The position numbers were made by a program, and so were the translations under genes. From positions 1-9,555 of the forward strand of contig JAJTHX010000293.1 in the NCBI GenBank assembly GCA_021300125.1: a stretch of 9,555 bases of DNA, written 5' to 3'. Shown here piece after piece: positions 1-6,834 of the stretch; position 1 is the stretch's first letter; each line of letters opens with the position of its first letter. The notes beneath the pieces were generated by a model. It had not been told where the DNA came from, searched no databases, and saw only the letters and a list, made by a program, of their open reading frames with translations. This stretch comes from Betaproteobacteria bacterium (lineage in GTDB: Bacteria; Pseudomonadota; Gammaproteobacteria; Burkholderiales; SG8-41).

Positions 1-1
1 G

Positions 2-49
2 GCGGTTGCGGCGCTGGCGGTGCTGCAGGCGCAGTGGGGCGATTTCTGA
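2..49 (+). CDS. Possible C-terminal tail of a plus-strand gene cut by the left window edge
   Basis: Reading from base 2 gives an open frame of 15 codons (AVAALAVLQAQWGDF) ending in TGA at 47-49. The composition, rich in Ala, Leu and Val with GC-ending codons, looks like real coding sequence of this genome, and the stop lies 8 bp from the stop of the convergent methyltransferase gene, a common tail-to-tail arrangement. The fragment is too short to assign a family, and a chance open frame in GC-rich DNA is possible. Confidence 0.35.
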   Translation, partial: AVAALAVLQAQWGDF

Positions 50-57
50 GACGATCT

Positions 58-864
58 TCAGCGGGCTTTTGTCGCGCTCCAGCCCGCACCGACCATGGTG
101 TCGCCGTTGACCTTGCCCCGGTAGGTTTGATTGCCGGCTTTGAAGGTGATGTCCTCTCCCCGCAGGCGGCCGTTGGAAATCTTCGCGGTGCTGCCGTTTC
201 GCGTGTAGCTGCCGCTGATCATCTGGAATTTCTGCTCCAGTTGCAGATCGCCGCCCTGCATCCGCCAGTGTCCCTCGGCCCGAGCGGGCACGATGTAGAG
301 CAACCATGTGCACCAACTGCCGCAATCGCCCTCGACGCGGCCGGTTTCATCGGGCTCCCAGCCGGTTGCAGAGAAATGATTGGCAACGATGCGCGAGCCG
401 GGCTTTAGCGCGAGGAACTTGTCGACCAGTTTGTCCAGGTTTGCCGGCAGCAGGAACAAGGCCAGCACGCTGGCTTTGGATATATCCGCCAGGTACATGT
501 CGCCCTGCACGAACTGGGCTTTGTCGGCGACGCCGGCTTTCTCAGCGAGGCGGCGCGAGTATTCGACCATGTCGGCGTTGTACTCGACACCCAGCGCATT
601 GGCGCCGCGCCTGGCGGCGGCGATGATGTTGCGGCCGTCACCGGAGCCCAGGTCCATGACGAAATCCTGCGGCGTTACTTTCGCCACATCGAGCATTTTT
701 TCGACCAGCACCGCCGGCGTCGGCACCCACACCACATCGCGGCCCGCCTGGCCGGATTGCGGCTCGAATGGTTTTTCGGCTGGCGCGGGCAGCTCGGTGG
801 CCCATGCCGCGCCCATCATCAACATCAGGCAACAACCCCAAAACAACGACCTCATTCCGTGCAT
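58..864 (-). CDS. Exported class I SAM-dependent methyltransferase
   Basis: A 268-residue protein. The first 22 residues look like a Sec signal peptide: a short N-terminus with Arg5, a hydrophobic core (LFWGCCLMLMMGAA) and an AWA-TE type cleavage site. The Rossmann methyltransferase core follows, with VWVPTP at 45-50, SAM-binding motif I DLGSGDGR at 71-78, the acidic end of beta-2 at Glu94 (GVEYN), QGD at 120-122, and FLLP at 137-140 followed by LKPGSRIV. Residues from about 195 form a beta-rich extension (W-x-L-x-L-x-Q-x-F-Q pattern). The N-terminal core resembles the FAM173-like/DOT1-like class of small methyltransferases; the substrate cannot be read from the sequence. The ATG at 864 was chosen because AAAGGGGAG lies 10 nt upstream and the signal peptide starts there. 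An in-frame GTG at 981 would add 39 residues without hydrophobic character. The gene is divergent from the region leading to argA. An extracytoplasmic SAM-dependent enzyme is biochemically odd. Confidence 0.85.
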   Translation of the reverse strand: MHGMRSLFWGCCLMLMMGAAWATELPAPAEKPFEPQSGQAGRDVVWVPTPAVLVEKMLDVAKVTPQDFVMDLGSGDGRNIIAAARRGANALGVEYNADMVEYSRRLAEKAGVADKAQFVQGDMYLADISKASVLALFLLPANLDKLVDKFLALKPGSRIVANHFSATGWEPDETGRVEGDCGSWCTWLLYIVPARAEGHWRMQGGDLQLEQKFQMISGSYTRNGSTAKISNGRLRGEDITFKAGNQTYRGKVNGDTMVGAGWSATKAR

Positions 865-874
865 GTTCGCGCCG

Positions 875-883
875 CTCCCCTTT
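875..883 (-). promoter_or_regulatory. Shine-Dalgarno site of the methyltransferase gene
   Basis: On the minus strand AAAGGGGAG precedes ATG 864 by 10 nt. It decides between this start and the upstream in-frame GTG at 981. Confidence 0.6.
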
Positions 884-888
884 GACGG

Positions 889-920
889 AAAAAATAAACG
901 GGGGCAGACTGGGCTGCCCC
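889..920 (-). terminator. Terminator-like or REP-like hairpin in the methyltransferase leader
   Basis: GGGGCAG (901-907) and CTGCCCC (914-920) form a perfect 7-bp stem with a 6-nt loop. Read on the minus strand the stem is followed, after two bases, by TTTATTTTTT (898-889), which is the layout of an intrinsic terminator. The ATG of the methyltransferase lies only 25 nt further on, so the hairpin sits in that gene's leader if transcription starts upstream. It could end minus-strand transcription, act as an attenuator, or be a solitary REP-type palindrome. Only the structure is seen; the function is inferred. Confidence 0.45.
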
Positions 921-923
921 TGA

Positions 924-962
924 TTCTCCCGATACCCCGGTTCTCCCGACACCTTTTCCCGA
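924..962. repeat. Three imperfect direct repeats of a 9-mer
   Basis: TTCTCCCGA occurs at 924-932 and 941-949, and TTTTCCCGA at 954-962, with 17- and 13-nt steps. They lie between the terminator-like hairpin and a short inverted repeat in the divergent intergenic region. They may be protein-binding repeats or simple low-complexity pyrimidine sequence. Confidence 0.35.
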
Positions 963-969
963 CTCCCTT

Positions 970-983
970 TTGTGAAGTCACAA
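970..983. promoter_or_regulatory. Perfect inverted repeat, candidate operator
   Basis: TTGTGA (970-975) and TCACAA (978-983) are exact reverse complements separated by AG. The half-sites resemble those of CRP/FNR-type regulators, but the spacing is 2 nt where that family uses about 6, so no regulator is assigned. The site lies 7 nt before the GGAGGTG of the small ORF at 1004. Confidence 0.35.
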
Positions 984-1003
984 TACGCTTGGAGGTGTTC
1001 GGT

Positions 1004-1102
1004 ATGCAAGAACACCAAGGCAGTCAATCCGGCACATCGACACCGAAAAAGCCGGGGCAGGTTCTTCGTTTTTTTAAGCCGCCACGGCCCATGCAGTCAT
1101 GA
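1004..1102 (+). CDS. Possible small protein of 32 residues, unknown function
   Basis: An ATG at 1004 is preceded by GGAGGTG (991-997) with a 6-nt spacer, one of the strongest ribosome-binding sites in the window. The frame encodes 32 residues rich in Gln, Ser, Thr and Pro in its first half, then a basic segment containing KKPGQ and RFFKPPRP, and ends in TGA at 1100-1102. There is no signal peptide, membrane segment or motif I recognise. It lies alone in the divergent intergenic region, with an inverted repeat just upstream. It could be a small protein, a leader peptide for argA (243 bp downstream, which makes that less likely), or a chance ORF. Confidence 0.3.
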   Translation: MQEHQGSQSGTSTPKKPGQVLRFFKPPRPMQS

Positions 1103-1345
1103 CCCACCCGCGACGCTTGATGCCCGCCTTGTCTCCCGGCAAGCGGGGTGAGCACGCTGTCATTGGAGTTTGACGCGTCCAGGATCAAGGTGTTGTGAAA
1201 ACCCGCTGGCATGGTGCCCCGGACCCGAGGGCACGCAGAACGGGCCGTGAGTACCTGTGGCTTTGGCTTTTCCTCGGCGGGGAAAGCATATATCATTGAT
1301 TTGATTATGAAATATTCCGAATGTGTGCTGGCCCCAGTATAAAAA
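1103..1345. other. Non-coding upstream region of argA
   Basis: No convincing ORF is seen. It holds a bulged GC stem around 1128-1157 without a T-tract, and a 6-bp stem GTGCCC/GGGCAC at 1214-1234 with a 9-nt loop. From about 1286 to 1345 the sequence becomes clearly AT-rich against the GC-rich background, which suits a promoter region for argA. Confidence 0.5.
1286..1345 (+). promoter_or_regulatory. AT-rich putative promoter region of argA
   Basis: A run of AT-rich sequence directly precedes argA. TATAAA at 1338-1343 matches a -10 element well, but its best -35 partner at the right distance (TTCCGA at 1315-1320, 17-nt spacer) is poor. If that -10 is used, transcription would start at about 1350, inside the annotated start codon region, and favour the ATG at 1382. 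TTGATT at 1296-1301 is an alternative -35. I see no arginine-repressor box I can defend. Confidence 0.3.
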
Positions 1346-2758
1346 ATGGCAAACAAGATTTCCAATCCGCTGCGCAGCGAAATGCCGAACGAAGTTTCGG
1401 CTGAGAGCGAAGGCGAAAAACGCCGCGGCAGCCGTCCGCGGCTGTCGGCGCAGGATCGTTTCATCGACTGGTTCCAGTCGGTGGCGCCGTATATCCATGC
1501 CTTTCGCGGCAAGGTGTTTGTCATCGGCTTCGGCGGCGAGGTGGTGGATGACGGACGTTTTTTCCACCTGACGCACGACTTGAACCTGCTCGCCGCGCTG
1601 GGCGTGAAGCTGGTGCTGGTGCACGGCTCTCGGCCGCAGATCGAGGCCAAGCTGAAGGCGCAGAAAATCCGCAGCCGCTTCGCCGGCAAGCTGCGCATCA
1701 CCGATGGTCCCGCGCTGGAGGCGGCGATGGAGGTCACCGGCAAGCTGCGCGTTCAGATCGAGGCGCTGCTGTCGATGGGCCTGCCCAATTCGCCGATGGC
1801 CGGCGCGCACATCCGCGTCGCCGGCGGCAACTTCGTCACCGCCAAGCCGATCGGCGTGGTCGATGGCACCGACCTCATGCACACCGGCGAGGTGCGCAAG
1901 ATCGATGCCGTCGCCATCGAGCGGCGTCTCAAGGATGACGAACTGGTGGTGCTGCCGCCGCTGGGTTATTCGCCGACCGGTGAAGTGTTCAACCTGGCGA
2001 TGCCCGATGTCGCCGCCGCGACCGCGGTGGCGCTGAAGGCCGACAAGCTGATTTTCATGATGGACGCGCCCGGCGTGCAGGGCCGCCGCGGCGAGCTGCT
2101 GCGTGAGCTGACGGTGCGCGAGGCGGGCAACCTGCTCGCACGAGGACGCGTGCCGCAGTCGGAGGAGGTCGAGGCCTATCTGCCGGCGGCGGTGCGCGCC
2201 TGCGAGCAGGGGGTCGGCCGCACCCATTTGATTTCCGGGCACTTGGACGACAGCCTGCTGCTGGAGCTGTTCACCCATAAGGGGGTGGGCACACTGGTCA
2301 CGCCCGACCCGCTGGAAACCCTGCGCCATGCGCGCATCGAGGACATTGGCGGCATCCTCGCCCTGCTCGAGCCGCTGGAGGCCGAGGGCATCCTGGTCAA
2401 GCGCAACCGCGACCTGCTGGAAATGGAGATCGACCGTTTCTGGGTACTGGAGCACGACCGCGTCATCATCGGCTGCGCCGCGCTCTATCCTTTTGCCGAC
2501 GAGCGCTCGGGCGAACTGGCCGCACTGGCGGTGCATCCGGATTTTCGCGGCCGTGGCGCCGGTGAACGCCTGGTCGAGGCGATCGAGAAGCGGGCCCGCG
2601 GCGCTCGCCTGCGCCAACTGTTCGTGCTGACCACGCGCGCCGAGCACTGGTTCGTCGAGCGCGGATTCACCGAAACCGGGGTGGCCGCGCTGCCACAGCG
2701 CAAAAAGGAGCTCTACAACTACCAGCGCCGTTCGGTGGTGCTGACGAAGCGCCTGTAG
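1346..2758 (+). CDS. argA: N-acetylglutamate synthase (amino-acid N-acetyltransferase)
   Basis: Transfers acetyl from acetyl-CoA to the amino group of glutamate, the first committed step of arginine biosynthesis; cytoplasmic. The 470-residue protein has the classical ArgA layout. An amino-acid-kinase-like domain covers about residues 38-300, with FVIGFGGE at 58-65 and the LVHGSRPQI motif at 91-99. A C-terminal GNAT acetyltransferase domain (about 325-470) carries the acetyl-CoA pyrophosphate-binding loop RGRGAG at 401-406 after AVHPDF. The kinase-like domain binds arginine in this family, so feedback inhibition is expected though not visible. Family members are near 440 residues; the extra length is a charged N-terminal leader of about 35 residues. 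ATG 1346 has no Shine-Dalgarno, and Met13 (ATG 1382) is an alternative start. yggX follows after 83 bp. Confidence 0.93.
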   Translation: MANKISNPLRSEMPNEVSAESEGEKRRGSRPRLSAQDRFIDWFQSVAPYIHAFRGKVFVIGFGGEVVDDGRFFHLTHDLNLLAALGVKLVLVHGSRPQIEAKLKAQKIRSRFAGKLRITDGPALEAAMEVTGKLRVQIEALLSMGLPNSPMAGAHIRVAGGNFVTAKPIGVVDGTDLMHTGEVRKIDAVAIERRLKDDELVVLPPLGYSPTGEVFNLAMPDVAAATAVALKADKLIFMMDAPGVQGRRGELLRELTVREAGNLLARGRVPQSEEVEAYLPAAVRACEQGVGRTHLISGHLDDSLLLELFTHKGVGTLVTPDPLETLRHARIEDIGGILALLEPLEAEGILVKRNRDLLEMEIDRFWVLEHDRVIIGCAALYPFADERSGELAALAVHPDFRGRGAGERLVEAIEKRARGARLRQLFVLTTRAEHWFVERGFTETGVAALPQRKKELYNYQRRSVVLTKRL

Positions 2759-2831
2759 GGGTGCAGCCGGCCGTTTTTCCAGATGGTTTCTGACATATCG
2801 CAACAAATCCGCAACATTCCCGTCTTACTGT

Positions 2832-2837
2832 GGAGGT
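2832..2837 (+). promoter_or_regulatory. Shine-Dalgarno site of yggX
   Basis: GGAGGT lies 4 nt before ATG 2842. It fixes that start over the in-frame GTG at 2830, which overlaps the site itself. Confidence 0.65.
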
Positions 2838-2841
2838 ATGC

Positions 2842-3114
2842 ATGGCACGCCAGGTCCAATGCGTGAAACTCAAGCGCGAAGCCGAAGGTCTCGATTTCCC
2901 GCCCTACCCGGGTCCGCTCGGCAAGCGCGTATTCGACAATGTGTCCAAGGAAGCCTGGAAGCAATGGCTCGAGCAGCAAAAAATGCTGGTCAACGAGAAC
3001 CGGCTCAACCTCGCCGACAAGAAAGCCCGTGATTACCTTGCGCAACAGATGGAGAAACACTTCTTCGGCGACGGTGCAGACCAGGCCGCCGGTTACGTGC
3101 CGCCCGCAGCCTGA
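2842..3114 (+). CDS. yggX: YggX-family Fe(2+)-trafficking / oxidative damage protection protein
   Basis: A 90-residue cytoplasmic protein of the YggX family, linked in enterobacteria to iron trafficking and protection of Fe-S clusters from oxidants. Family hallmarks are present: a Cys at position 7 close to the N-terminus, then [17 protein letters not shown], and SKEAW-x-x-W, followed by the helical [12 protein letters not shown] segment and a C-terminal GY-x-P. Length matches the family (about 90). The start at 2842 has a GGAGGT just upstream. It lies 83 bp after argA and 24 bp before ppk1, so it may be read with either; a weak promoter (CTGACA at 2790-2795, AACATT at 2813-2818) is possible between argA and yggX. 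Confidence 0.93.
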   Translation: MARQVQCVKLKREAEGLDFPPYPGPLGKRVFDNVSKEAWKQWLEQQKMLVNENRLNLADKKARDYLAQQMEKHFFGDGADQAAGYVPPAA

Positions 3115-3138
3115 GTTTTTTCCGCGGCGGGGTGCGCG

Positions 3139-5250
3139 ATGAGCACCGCCACCCGCCGCAACCGGCGCGCCCCCGGCAGGACCGGTTTTCCGCCCGAGCA
3201 TTACCTCAACCGCGAACTGGGGCTGTTGTCATTCAACCGCCGCGTGCTGGCGCAGGCGGAGAACCCGCAGCACCCGCTGCTGGAGCGGCTGCGCTTCCTG
3301 TGCATCGTCAGCAGCAACCTCGACGAATTTTTCGAGATCCGCGTTGCCGGCCTGCAGGCCGAAATCGAGGCTGGCAGCGCGCCGGTGAGCCCGGACCAGA
3401 TGCGCGCCGAGCAGGTCTACCGCCAGGTTGCCCGCGAAGCGCATGAACTGGTTGCGCGCCAGTACGAACTGCTCAACAGCGAAATCATGCCCAGCCTCGA
3501 GCGCGAGGGCATCCGTTTCCTGCGCCGCAGCCAGTTCACCCCGCAGCAGGCCGAATGGATCCGCGGCCACTTCATGCGCGAGGTGATGCCGGTGCTGACC
3601 CCGATCGGGCTGGATCCGGCGCATCCCTTCCCGCGCGTGCTCAACAAGAGCCTCAACTTCGCGGTCGAACTTGAGGGCAAGGATGCCTTCGGCCGCAACT
3701 CCGGCATTGCCATCGTGCAGGCGCCGCGGGTGCTGCCGCGGGTGATCCGCCTGCCGCAGGCGGTGGCCGGCGCAGAATGCGATTTCGTGTTCCTGTCCTC
3801 GGTGATGCACGAGCACGTCGGCGAACTGTTCAGCGGCATGAAGGTGCTCGGCTGCTACCAGTTCCGCCTCACCCGCAACAGCGACCTGTTCGTGGACGAG
3901 GAGGAGGTCAAGGACCTGCGCGCCGCGCTGCGCGGCGAACTGCCGCAGCGCCATTTCGGCGACGAAGTGAGGCTGGAGGTCGCCGACAGCTGCTCGCCGC
4001 AGATCACCGCCTTCCTGCTCAAGCAGTTCATGCTCGACGAGGAGGACCTCTACCGCGTGGATGGCCCGGTCAACCTTGCGCGCGTGATCAGCGTGCCCGA
4101 CTGGGTGGATCGCCCCGACCTCAAGTTCCCGCAGTTCCGCCCCGGCTTGCCGGAACGGATCGAGCCGGAGTGCGACCTGTTCGAGCTGATCCGAGGCGGC
4201 GACGTGCTGCTGCACCATCCCTATCAGTCTTTCCAGCCGGTCATCGGGTTGCTGCAGCAGGCCGCGCGCGACCCGGCGGTGGCTGCGATCAAGATGACGG
4301 TGTACCGCACCGGATCCGAGTCTGCGCTGATGGAGGAGCTGATCAGCGCCGCACGCAGCGGCAAGGAAGTCACGGTGGTGCTTGAGCTGCTGGCGCGCTT
4401 CGACGAGGAGGCCAACATCAACTGGGCGCAGCGCCTGGAGGAAGTTGGCGCCCACGTGGTCTACGGCGTGGTCGGGCACAAAACCCACGCGAAGATGATG
4501 ATGGTGGTGCGCCGTGAGGGCGATGGCCTGCGCCGCTATGTCCACCTCTCGACCGGCAACTATCATCCGCGCACCGCGCGCATTTACACGGACTTCGGCC
4601 TGTTCACGGCAAACGAGGACATCGGCAACGATGTCGCGCAGGTGTTCATGCAGCTTACCGGGCTCGGTCGCGCGACCGAGCTCACCCACCTGCTGCAGTC
4701 GCCGTTCACGCTGCACAAGGAAATGCTGCGCGCGATCGAGACCGAGACTGCGGCCGCTGCGGCCGGACGCGAAGCGCGTATCACCGCCAAGATGAACGCG
4801 CTGCTCGAACCCGAGGTCATCGGTGCGCTGTACCGCGCCTCCCAGGCAGGGGTGCAGATCGATCTCGTTGTGCGCGGCGTGTGCGCGCTGCGTCCAGGCG
4901 TGGCAGGGCTGTCGGATAACATCCGCGTGCGCTCGGTCATCGGCCGCTTTCTCGAGCACACGCGCATTTTCCTGTTCCACAACGGCGGTGATCCGCGGGT
5001 ATACCTGTCGAGTGCCGACTGGATGGGGCGCAATTTCTTCGGCCGCGTCGAGGTCTGCTTCCCGGTGCTCGATCCGGTGCTGCGCCGGCGCGTCATTGAC
5101 GAGGGCCTGCAGCCCTATCTCGAAGACAACAGCTACGCCTGGAGCATGGCCGGGGACGGCAGCTATGACCGGCTGGTCTCCGGCTCCGGCGAGGCGGTGT
5201 CGGCGCAGGCCCGCTTGCTCGAACAGCTCGCGCACAAGCCGGGCCGATGA
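3139..5250 (+). CDS. ppk1: Polyphosphate kinase (PPK1)
   Basis: Reversibly polymerises the gamma-phosphate of ATP into inorganic polyphosphate through a phosphohistidine intermediate. At 703 residues it has the expected length and the four-domain plan: an N-terminal helical domain (RELGLLSFNRRVL, then SSNLDEFFEIRVAG), a head domain, and two phospholipase-D-like C-terminal domains. The autophosphorylated His is His450 in HKTHAK, and the second conserved His is His607 in LEHTRIFLFHNGG; both are offset by the same 15 residues from the E. coli enzyme (His435, His592). YRTGSES, LSTGNYHP and GLFTANEDIGNDV are further family signatures. ATG 3139 has GGGGTG 5 nt upstream; the first 18 residues are a basic, probably disordered extension. 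The stop overlaps the next gene as ATGA, implying translational coupling. Confidence 0.97.
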   Translation: MSTATRRNRRAPGRTGFPPEHYLNRELGLLSFNRRVLAQAENPQHPLLERLRFLCIVSSNLDEFFEIRVAGLQAEIEAGSAPVSPDQMRAEQVYRQVAREAHELVARQYELLNSEIMPSLEREGIRFLRRSQFTPQQAEWIRGHFMREVMPVLTPIGLDPAHPFPRVLNKSLNFAVELEGKDAFGRNSGIAIVQAPRVLPRVIRLPQAVAGAECDFVFLSSVMHEHVGELFSGMKVLGCYQFRLTRNSDLFVDEEEVKDLRAALRGELPQRHFGDEVRLEVADSCSPQITAFLLKQFMLDEEDLYRVDGPVNLARVISVPDWVDRPDLKFPQFRPGLPERIEPECDLFELIRGGDVLLHHPYQSFQPVIGLLQQAARDPAVAAIKMTVYRTGSESALMEELISAARSGKEVTVVLELLARFDEEANINWAQRLEEVGAHVVYGVVGHKTHAKMMMVVRREGDGLRRYVHLSTGNYHPRTARIYTDFGLFTANEDIGNDVAQVFMQLTGLGRATELTHLLQSPFTLHKEMLRAIETETAAAAAGREARITAKMNALLEPEVIGALYRASQAGVQIDLVVRGVCALRPGVAGLSDNIRVRSVIGRFLEHTRIFLFHNGGDPRVYLSSADWMGRNFFGRVEVCFPVLDPVLRRRVIDEGLQPYLEDNSYAWSMAGDGSYDRLVSGSGEAVSAQARLLEQLAHKPGR

Positions 5251-6803
5251 GCGCCGGGCCCGCCGCCGGCACGGAGACCGAACTCAAGCTGCGGGTGCCT
5301 GCCGCGCAATGGCCACGGCTGCTGGCGTCGCCGCTGCTGGGCATTGCCGCCCGAGAACAGGATCTCGAAGCCGTGTACTACGACACCCCTTCGCGCCTGT
5401 TGTCGCGGCAGGGCATCGCCTACCGCGTGCGCCGAGAGGGGCGGCGCTGGGTCCAGACCCTGAAGGGTGACGGATCCGAGTTCTCGGGGCTGCATCTGCG
5501 CTTCGAGGCCGAGTCGCCCCTGAACGGCGGCGAACCCATGCCGCAGCGCCTGCCGCGTACCCGCCAGACCGCAGCGCTGCGCAAGGCACTGGCGGCCGAA
5601 GCGCTGGAGCCGGTGATGCGGACGCGGATCCGGCGCAACATGCGCCGGCTTTCACCGGCACCCGGCGTGCGCATCGAGATGGCCTGCGACCGCGGCAGCA
5701 TTCGTGCCGGCAGCCGCCGTGAAAGCGTGAGCGAGCTGGAGCTTGAATTGAAATCAGGGCCGGTGGAGGCGCTGTTCGACCTCGCGGCGCGACTGGTCGC
5801 CGGGCACGGACTGACGCTCGAGCACCGCTCCAAGGCAGCGCGGGGTTTTGCCCTTGCTGACGCCGAGGTGCCGCGCCCGGTGAAGGCCGCCGCACCCCGC
5901 ATCGATGCGGCGATGGATGCTGCCGCGCTGAGTCGCGCGGTGATCGCCGCGGCGCTGGCGCAGGTGCAGGCCAACAGCGACGGCGTGCTGCGACATCAGG
6001 ATCCTGAATTCCTGCACCAGATGCGCGTCGGCCTGCGCCGGCTGCGTTGCGCGCTCGATCTTTTCGCACCGCTGCTGGGCGAAGTGCTGCGGCGCGAATC
6101 CATCGCCTTGCGCGGCATCGGCAACGGTCTTGGCGAGGCGCGTGACTGGGATGTGCTGATCGATGAAATCCTGCCGCGTGTTGTTGAGGGCGGTCGCGCC
6201 GGCCATGCCGAAGCGCGTTTGCTTGAGGCATGCGAGGTGGCGCGCATGCGCGCCCGACGCAAAACAAATTCCATAATCAAATCAGATGGTTATGTTTTGA
6301 CCCTGCTCGCGCTGGGACGTTTTTTCGCCGCGCCGCAATCGATCGTGGCTCCCGTACAGGGCGCCCGCGACCTCGCCGCCGGGATCCTCTCGGTGCGCCA
6401 TGCGCGGGTGCTCAAGCGCGGCAGAAAACTGCGCCAGCAGGATGACGCGGGCTTGCATCGGCTGCGCATTGCGGTGAAAAAACTGCGCTACGCCGTGGAG
6501 TTCTTCAGCGCGCTGTTTCCCGCGGCGCCGATGCAGGCGCAGCGCGCATCGTTGACGCGCCTGCAGGATATACTGGGCCAGATCAATGATGCGGCACTGA
6601 TCGCGCCGCAGCTGGAAGAGGCGCGGCGGTGCAGCGCGCGCATGAAGCGGCGCTGGCCGCAGGCGGCCGCGCAGGCCGTACTCGATTGGCAGGAGGCGCG
6701 GGCGCGGACGCAGCGTGACAGGCTGGCCGCCGCCTGGCGTCAATTCAGGAATGCGCCGCAGCCCTGGCTGCGCGCCGGCAAGGGCCGCCGCAAGTCGTCC
6801 TGA
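5247..6803 (+). CDS. CYTH-CHAD domain protein, predicted inorganic triphosphatase with polyP-binding domain
   Basis: A 518-residue cytoplasmic protein with two domains. The N-terminal CYTH triphosphate-tunnel domain (about 8-205) has its metal-binding ExExK as E10-T-E12-L-K14, then YYDTPSRLL, the basic VRREGRRWVQTLKG strand, and the SELELELKSG strand, so the tunnel looks intact. The C-terminal CHAD domain (about 222-510) has both His/Arg/Lys-rich halves: HQMRVGLRRLR from His257, followed by ARDWDVL, and HRLRIAVKKLRY from His404. CHAD domains bind polyphosphate, and E. coli YgiF with this architecture hydrolyses tripolyphosphate. The gene overlaps ppk1 by 4 bp (ATGA), tying its production to PPK1; it may trim short chains or tether to polyP granules (inference). 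A short AT-rich patch at 6259-6300 encodes a CHAD linker. Confidence 0.92.
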   Translation: MSAGPAAGTETELKLRVPAAQWPRLLASPLLGIAAREQDLEAVYYDTPSRLLSRQGIAYRVRREGRRWVQTLKGDGSEFSGLHLRFEAESPLNGGEPMPQRLPRTRQTAALRKALAAEALEPVMRTRIRRNMRRLSPAPGVRIEMACDRGSIRAGSRRESVSELELELKSGPVEALFDLAARLVAGHGLTLEHRSKAARGFALADAEVPRPVKAAAPRIDAAMDAAALSRAVIAAALAQVQANSDGVLRHQDPEFLHQMRVGLRRLRCALDLFAPLLGEVLRRESIALRGIGNGLGEARDWDVLIDEILPRVVEGGRAGHAEARLLEACEVARMRARRKTNSIIKSDGYVLTLLALGRFFAAPQSIVAPVQGARDLAAGILSVRHARVLKRGRKLRQQDDAGLHRLRIAVKKLRYAVEFFSALFPAAPMQAQRASLTRLQDILGQINDAALIAPQLEEARRCSARMKRRWPQAAAQAVLDWQEARARTQRDRLAAAWRQFRNAPQPWLRAGKGRRKSS

Positions 6804-6834
6804 CGCAGGGGGTGCTGTTCTGGGCAGTGGAAAC

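Noticed and set aside
865..981. Upstream GTG start at 981 for the methyltransferase
   Set aside because: It would add 39 charged residues before the signal peptide and run through the terminator-like hairpin; the ATG at 864 has its own ribosome site.
970..983. Classical CRP or FNR binding site
   Set aside because: The half-sites are similar, but the gap between them is 2 nt and not the roughly 6 nt (CRP) or 4 nt (FNR) spacing those regulators need.
2759..2780. Terminator after argA
   Set aside because: A CCGGCCG followed by TTTTT is present, but there is no stem of useful length with a loop.
1160..2806. A 548-codon open frame antisense to argA
   Set aside because: It is a shadow of argA codon use in GC-rich DNA. 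Its translation is a His/Gln/Arg-rich composition with no recognisable domain, while the plus strand gives a full ArgA.
3229..5235. A 668-codon open frame antisense to ppk1
   Set aside because: It has the same His/Arg/Ala-rich shadow composition, and ppk1 on the other strand carries all family motifs.
6259..6300. AT-rich patch inside the CHAD region as an internal promoter or insertion
   Set aside because: The reading frame continues through it with family-like sequence, and no good -35/-10 pair with proper spacing is present.
6820..6834. CTG at 6820 as the sixA start, served by AGGGGG at 6807-6812
   Set aside because: The spacing is good but CTG starts are rare, and SixA proteins begin directly with the strand before RHA, which fits ATG 6835.
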